NCBI GenBank assembly: GCA_963921795.1
Contig: OY997649.1
Coordinates: 32,668,373 to 32,732,372 of the forward strand
Direction of reading: 5' to 3'
Length of the DNA: 64,000 nucleotides
DNA from: Nannobrachium achirus
Taxonomy: Eukaryota > Chordata > Actinopteri > Myctophiformes > Myctophidae
In this document: in pieces, positions 59,161 to 64,000 of the stretch
Position numbering within the stretch: the stretch's first letter is position 1
How the letters are laid out: each line of letters opens with the position of its first letter
Position numbers and translations under genes: made by a program
Notes under the pieces: model-generated
The model's database searches: none
The model's input: only the letters and a program-made list of their open reading frames with translations
Told to the model about the DNA's origin: nothing

Positions 59161-59211
59161 GAGAGGAGAAGAGAGGAGAGGAGAGGAGAGGAGAGGAGAG
59201 GAGAGGAGAGG
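59161..59211. repeat. (GGAGA)n microsatellite
   Basis: About nine pentamer units. Confidence 0.95.
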
Positions 59212-59560
59212 GTGTCATGCAGGGTAACTGTGTTGTGTGGATGGATTGTTGTGAGAACACACAAATAGCAAAGGGATTGAATAAATCTCAGATTTTTCCT
59301 TCACTCCATGGCCTCTCTGTTGCCCGCTCTCTCTCTTTTCTTCTCTCGCTCTTCTTAATGCTTTTTGTATTTTCTCTCACTTCCAGCGGTACAATACATG
59401 ACCTTTCACTCCCTCCCTCAAGTAAATGCCTTCAGAAGTGCACTACTGTAGCTAATACTAACTTATACTCTATCTTTCTTTATGCAGCACCTCTGTCTTT
59501 CTCTCTCACTGTCTTATTGTCTCCACCAGCCGAAGGCATGGGAGAGAGTATGTTTTCCTC

Positions 59561-59611
59561 TCCGTCCGTGCGTCCGTCCGTGCGTCCGTCCGTGCGTCCG
59601 TCCGTGCGTCC
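59561..59611. repeat. (CCGTCCGTGCGT)n minisatellite
   Basis: Four 12-bp units alternating CCGT and GCGT, next to GTTTGTGAGCGCC. A pure (CCGT)n block lies in the repeat at 23.3 kb. Confidence 0.9.
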
Positions 59612-59699
59612 TCGCAGTTTGTGAGCGCCAAATCTCAGTCGCCGTTGGCCCGGTCGCTGCCAAAGTGAGCACACACATTCCCTGGATGCCAATCTAGAA

Positions 59700-60650
59700 C
59701 CTCTGCCCTAAATTTTTCAAATGGGCCTTTTCTAGCGCCAACTAGTGGCCGATGTTTGCTAAACACATTTCTGTGCACTACTCTTACAGATTTTGTCCAA
59801 AAATCCTACAAATCGGTAGGCAATATCTCGACAGTCATGTGATCGACACGGATCTGTCCGATTTTGCATATTCCATCCTGATTGGCTAAGATTGGCTTCC
59901 AAAGTTTGTGGGATTGAGCCGTTTTGAACAAAATGCCTCAAATCACAAACGCAAAGTGCAATTATCATGAAATCGTGCACACGTTCCCACTAGGCCGAGG
60001 AAGAAATGCCACTTAATTTTTTTTTAATCAGCCTCATGGTGGCGCTATAACAGCCCGATTTGTGGTTTTACCTATAACTCCACCGATCAGTTTCAAACTT
60101 TGTAAGCGCACTCCCTAGAGGCTAAGGATAAACCTTTGCCCTGCATTTTTCACATTAGCCTTTTATAGCGCCACCTTTGGGCCGACTTATGTAAAACACA
60201 TTTTTGGATATTACTCCTTGAGATTTTATCCAAAAATCATGCAAATCGGTACACAGTATCTCTATAGTCATGTGATCAAGTCCGATCCGTCTGATATTTC
60301 ATATTCCATCCTGATTGGCTAATATTAGCTTCCAAAGTTTGCAGGATTGCTCCGTTTTTGAACAAAATGCCTCAAATCATCAACGCAGCTTGCGATTACC
60401 GTGACATTTGCCACACATATTCCCACTAGGTCAAGGAACAAATGCTACCTTTTTAACATTGTCCTGTTATAGCGCCACCAGCAGGTAGACTTTAGCAAAA
60501 CACATTTTTGGAACACAATGCTTGAAATCATGCATGCAGCGTCCGATTGCCATGAAAGATCTAAGGTGAAGAACATATGCCACCCTTTTTACATTGGCCT
60601 ATTATATATGCCACCCTTTTTACATTGGCCTATTATACAGTAGCACCACC
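59700..60650. repeat. ~430-bp tandem repeat (two units and a partial third)
   Basis: Shared landmarks: GCCTTTTCTAGCGCC (59727) and GCCTTTTATAGCGCC (about 60159); ATATTCCATCCTGATTGGCT (about 59867 and 60300); ACAAAATGCCTCAAATCA (about 59928 and 60361). A partial third unit starts near 60455. At its end, TGCCACCCTTTTTACATTGG is repeated in a 30-bp tandem duplication (60578-60637). Confidence 0.8.
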
Positions 60651-60699
60651 AGGACGCACGGCCTGGTGGAGACCTGTGCTCGGAAGAGCACTGCTTCTA

Positions 60700-60701
<2 letters not shown>

Positions 60702-60751
<50 letters not shown>

Positions 60752-60758
60752 TCTCTCT
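60702..60758. repeat. (CT)n microsatellite
   Basis: About 28 CT units with one CCCT interruption. Confidence 0.97.
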
Positions 60759-60986
60759 GAATAATGCACCACTACAAGGGCCCCCTGGAATTAAAGAGGA
60801 ACTTTAAATATTAAGAAGTTGGCAGAAAAGCCGTACAAAAGCATACAGGCTTCCAGGACAGTTGAATTCTTCTTCAATAAGCACAATCATATTAAGTCTG
60901 ATCCCAACTTTATCAACCCTTCATCATCACCATCACCATCAACACCAACTCCAACATTATCATCATCACATTGCCATCACTCTCAT

Positions 60987-61326
60987 CAGCCCCTTTTCCA
61001 CTGCAAGGTAGAACCAGAACTTTCAGGAACCAGAACCTATTTTTTTGGTTCTGGTTTTGTTTCCATTGCGTACAGCCCGGTTCCAGACAAGGTTCCTGGA
61101 ACATTTTTGGTCCTGCTCTTGAGGTAGAACTAAACTTTAGTTCTGGGAACCTATGGGAGGGGCCAGCAGCGCTGCTTGTCTTTTTTTGGGACCTTTCCGG
61201 TTAGTTCTGGTTATATGGAAACGTAAGCAGAACTTGGTCCTGGAACTTCACAGGTTCTTGAAAGTTCTTGGTTCTGGAAAGTTCTGGTTCTAGTTCTCTG
61301 TTGGCCCTACTGTGGAAATGGGGCTA
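60987..61326. mobile_element. CAGCCCCTTTTCCACTG-type MITE
   Basis: The ends CAGCCCCTTTTCCACTG and TGTGGAAATGGGGCTA are inverted with few differences. The interior is rich in GGTTC / GAACC and AGAAC words like the elements at 41821-42351. No 8-bp duplication was found. Confidence 0.6.
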
Positions 61327-62010
61327 TCTTCACCACGTTAATAGTGACATCACTGTCGATGTCGAATGAATGAGGTCTGTAATGTTTAAAGGTTGTTCTT
61401 TTGTTGTTGATGTCTATTTGGTTTATTTGTTTTGATGCATGACCCAAATGCAATTTTTGGAAAATGTCTGTGTAATATATTCCCAATTTCTGGAGAGGAA
61501 AAATGTGTGGCTTACAACTTTCATTAAAGCTTTTTGACAGAGTTATGTCATTGATCAAATGTTGATCGCACCATCATTTGATTTGGAGGAACTTTCAACA
61601 GTTTATTCGCTGAGGTTCAAAAAGAATGTTGCATGCCATGCTGTCCCATTGCACACCCCACGTCCCATTGTGTGTGCTTGCGTGCGTGCGTGTGCCATGC
61701 ATTCAAGCATTCTTGTGCGTGTGTGCTTCCGTCTTGTGTTTGTCTCTGTCAACTTATCTGACAGAGATAAAAGCCACCTTATTATGCACTTCACACCAGC
61801 TCTTTCCAAATGTATACACACATGCACATGGCATGCATGCATCTCAATTATGGAACACTTACAGTATTTACTCTCTCTCTTTCTCTACACCCAACCCCCT
61901 TTTTTCTCTCTATGCTACAGTATATTGTACAAAACAGTGTCATGATAGTTTGTGTTTACCAATACTGTATGTTACGCTCAGACCTCCTTAACTACAGTAT
62001 AACACGCACA
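61327..62010. other. No recognisable gene
   Basis: Open frames of up to 128 codons have no known domain. Confidence 0.4.
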
Positions 62011-62012
62011 TC

Positions 62013-62500
62013 GTCTCTGTTGGGTGGAAACCTCATGTCGAAAAATAGCTAAAGTAGCAGATCTACCAGCTCAAAAGCATCGCTTTGTGCAATGTTTCAA
62101 GCTTGTAGATCTGCTACTTTTGATGTTTTTGTGTGACACACACTGTAATAAGTAAGCCTTGAAGAGCCATGAGGCCCATAGGGAATTCTGAAGTGTGAGG
62201 CAGGCAGCTCGATATACAAGTCCACAGTGACTAGTATGTCACGCTAGTATGTCACAGGGACTTACCACCAATCCAACCCTTGACTTACCACCAATCCAAC
62301 CCTTGATGCCTTGACCAAGCAGGATGCACAGAGTCTTTGGCATGACTCAACCGGGGTTCAAACCCCGAGCTGCCAGTCTCAGGGCGGACACCTCAAACAC
62401 GAGACCACTGCTGGTGGTGGTGTGATGCTGTAAGGCATTAATTAATTTATGGAAAAAAGGTTATATGGAGATAAGAGGTTTCTGCCTAACACCAACAACA
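62013..62500. mobile_element. Hairpin MITE, long form with internal insert
   Basis: The ends TGTTGGGTGGAAACC and GGTTTCTGCCTAACACC are inverted. The palindrome (62051-62121, arms AAAGTAGCAGATCTACCAGC and complement) is near the left end. The rest holds a tandem 23-bp duplication (62260-62305, ACTTACCACCAATCCAACCC) and a GGGGTTCAAACCCC segment (about 62352) resembling the 6.2-6.6 kb SINE/LINE-tail repeat. Confidence 0.55.
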
Positions 62501-62944
62501 TGCAACCTAAATGACAAAGTTGCATTATTATCCTAAACAACCATCAGTTGAGAGAAAGTTTTTAGGCAAACAGGCTAATGTCATTCCCCTTGAGGGTTTT
62601 GAAGTTGCCAAGGAGACACAATGAAAGCAGATTCTTTTTTTCAATGAGACAGAAATACACACATGTGCAGGCATGCACTGTACCTCCTTGAGTTGAACAG
62701 CTTGTCTTAGTGTCTAACACGAGTCTTCACGGACCATTAACTTACTCCAATTAAAACATGAAGCAACGCAGCGTTTTCCTACCAGCAGGAGGACGTCCTC
62801 GCGCGGTTCTTCATCAGCCCTCTGGGAGAACACCTCGAGACTTCTTCCATCCCCGTCCCTCTGCTTGTTCACATATGGCCAATTGAGATGTCCCATACAA
62901 TATGTTCAGGGAACGCTGGTTTTACTTGAAGTGTATATTTCGTG
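62501..62944. other. No recognisable gene
   Basis: No supported feature. Confidence 0.4.
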
Positions 62945-63221
62945 GTTGTTGAGTGGAAACCTTGGATGTCCAAAACCGTTTGTTTGTATTCATGATTTTA
63001 GAAATGATTTAAACTAGTGAAAACAGCCGATCTACAAGCACACAACGCCTCGCGGTGCAAGGCGTTGTGTGCTTATGTAGATCGGTTGTTTTCACTACTT
63101 TTGTGCGACGGCCTTGTATGATGAAGCAGGGCTTTACATTGAGAAAAAAAGAAGAAAAAAAAGAAAACGTACAAATTTGAAACTTGGAGATACAAGGTTT
63201 CTGCCCGACAGTGACAATTTG
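62945..63221. mobile_element. Hairpin MITE, best-preserved copy
   Basis: The ends TTGTTGAGTGGAAACCTTGG and, inverted, CACTGTCGGGCAGAAACCTT pair imperfectly. The centre 63014-63098 is a palindrome: CTAGTGAAAACAGCCGATCT, then CACACAACGCC and complements. No coding capacity, about 277 bp. Confidence 0.75.
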
Positions 63222-64000
63222 CTTGTGGGGCTTTGTGTATGGTTTGTGTGGCAACTGTGGGGAGGCATAGAAAACACAGTCTGCCCATCACCCTTTATTT
63301 TTGCCATGCATTATACACAACACAAGATACAGTACAATGGTACATCAAAGTGACTTTCTTTTATGCTGTAAAATGTGTCACTAGAGAATAGGAGTAGAAT
63401 TGCACAGGCTACAATCATGCCTGTCTTTCTAAACACCCTTTGCATCTGACCAGGTTCAATTTCAAGTCATTGTACGAAATCAAAAGAATAGGTTATGTTG
63501 GAGGTACAGCCGTACAGGACCGTTTGAAGCTGGATTGCTTTGTCCCCCTTCATGCTTTTAAGGTTTGATGCTGGAAGAAGCCAAGTTCACCTGTCTGTAA
63601 ACATTTTCATGTTGTCACTTTACTAAATTAATGTATTTATATTATCTTTCCAAATGTGAATTGTGTGTATCTCTGTGTGTAATTCACGTCTGTAAAAATT
63701 GTATTGCTGTAAATGTTCCTTTTGTAACATGGAACCCTGAAATAAAGGTTTCAATCTATTTGGAACTAGTGAATTCACAGATTAAAAACCAAAACAAAAT
63801 CAGATTGCAAAGCTCAGCTCAGAAGTGTCAGTTGCACTGTGACTAATCTACTCCCATTCCCTAGCCTCCATAGGCATTAGAAAATGTGGTTAAATCTTAT
63901 GTCATTCTTAATGTGTGTAACAACATCAGTGTAAGGAAAGTAAGGGTCTTTCAAATGCTCTTTATAGATTAAAAATGCTTCTAAGCACTTTTTAAACATA
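63222..64000. other. No gene recognised; possible 3' UTR end
   Basis: AATAAA at 63741-63746 follows a T/G-rich stretch (63600-63740) of the kind found in vertebrate 3' UTRs. It could be the terminal exon of an unseen plus-strand transcript, but there is no coding evidence to support it. Confidence 0.25.

Noticed and set aside
60987..61326. 8-bp duplication for the CAGCCCC element
   Set aside because: Flanks differ.
62330..62410. Functional tRNA or SINE promoter at GGGGTTCAAACCCC
   Set aside because: B-box-like but self-complementary and without a convincing A box; more likely a LINE-tail-like repeat phrase.
63600..63760. Terminal exon of a host gene
   Set aside because: Only an AATAAA and 3'-UTR-like composition; no coding sequence or splice evidence in the window.

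Overview
The window looks like repeat-dense, intergenic or intronic DNA from a teleost fish; the species cannot be named from it. The evidence is a high density of long (CA)n/(GT)n microsatellites, teleost-style hAT and piggyBac-type miniature elements, RTE-like and other non-LTR LINE remnants, tRNA-SINE-like sequence, and a complete intron-containing hAT transposon. I found no host protein-coding exon that I can defend, and no rRNA, tRNA or CRISPR. Every protein I can name belongs to a mobile element.

Layout. 0-13 kb: a CArG-box-rich repeat block (1.2-2.8 kb) split by a 730-bp fold-back element with 248-bp arms and a 9-bp target duplication, then GT arrays, SINE/LINE tails, piggyBac-like MITEs and a GC-rich repeat. 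13-20 kb: microsatellites, a LINE C-terminal scrap, a 163-bp insert between 15-bp direct repeats, and a 489-bp element with a 9-bp duplication. 20.2-22.7 kb: a 5'-truncated RTE-like LINE on the minus strand (endonuclease plus reverse transcriptase, one frameshift between them, 12-bp target duplication). 23.3-24.6 kb: a repeat containing a 37-bp minisatellite whose units carry the sequence CCATATATGG. 24.9-26.3 kb: a 1.4-kb non-autonomous hAT.

30.1-40.05 kb is the most striking segment: two oppositely oriented arrays of a ~353-bp unit (four units left, six right) around a ~2.3-kb core, with matching outer ends. Later insertions landed in it: a TTAA-flanked MITE, two short hATs and a full 2,791-bp hAT with an 8-bp duplication, a BED zinc finger, an in-phase 117-bp intron and a 613-aa transposase reading frame. 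Because the array is repetitive, sibling units preserve the empty sites.

40-64 kb: a nested pair (hAT inside a TTAA-flanked element), a SINE-like sequence, a purine-rich tract, clustered microsatellites, a ~430-bp tandem repeat and a decayed LINE carrying a hairpin MITE.

Running through the whole window is a ~60-80-bp palindrome family (arms starting about AAAATAGCAGATCTACAAGC, variable loops), present at about 22 places and sitting inside several otherwise unrelated repeats. This family is my best candidate for something under-described. I could run no alignment or database search; family assignments rest on motifs, terminal sequences and target duplications read by eye.
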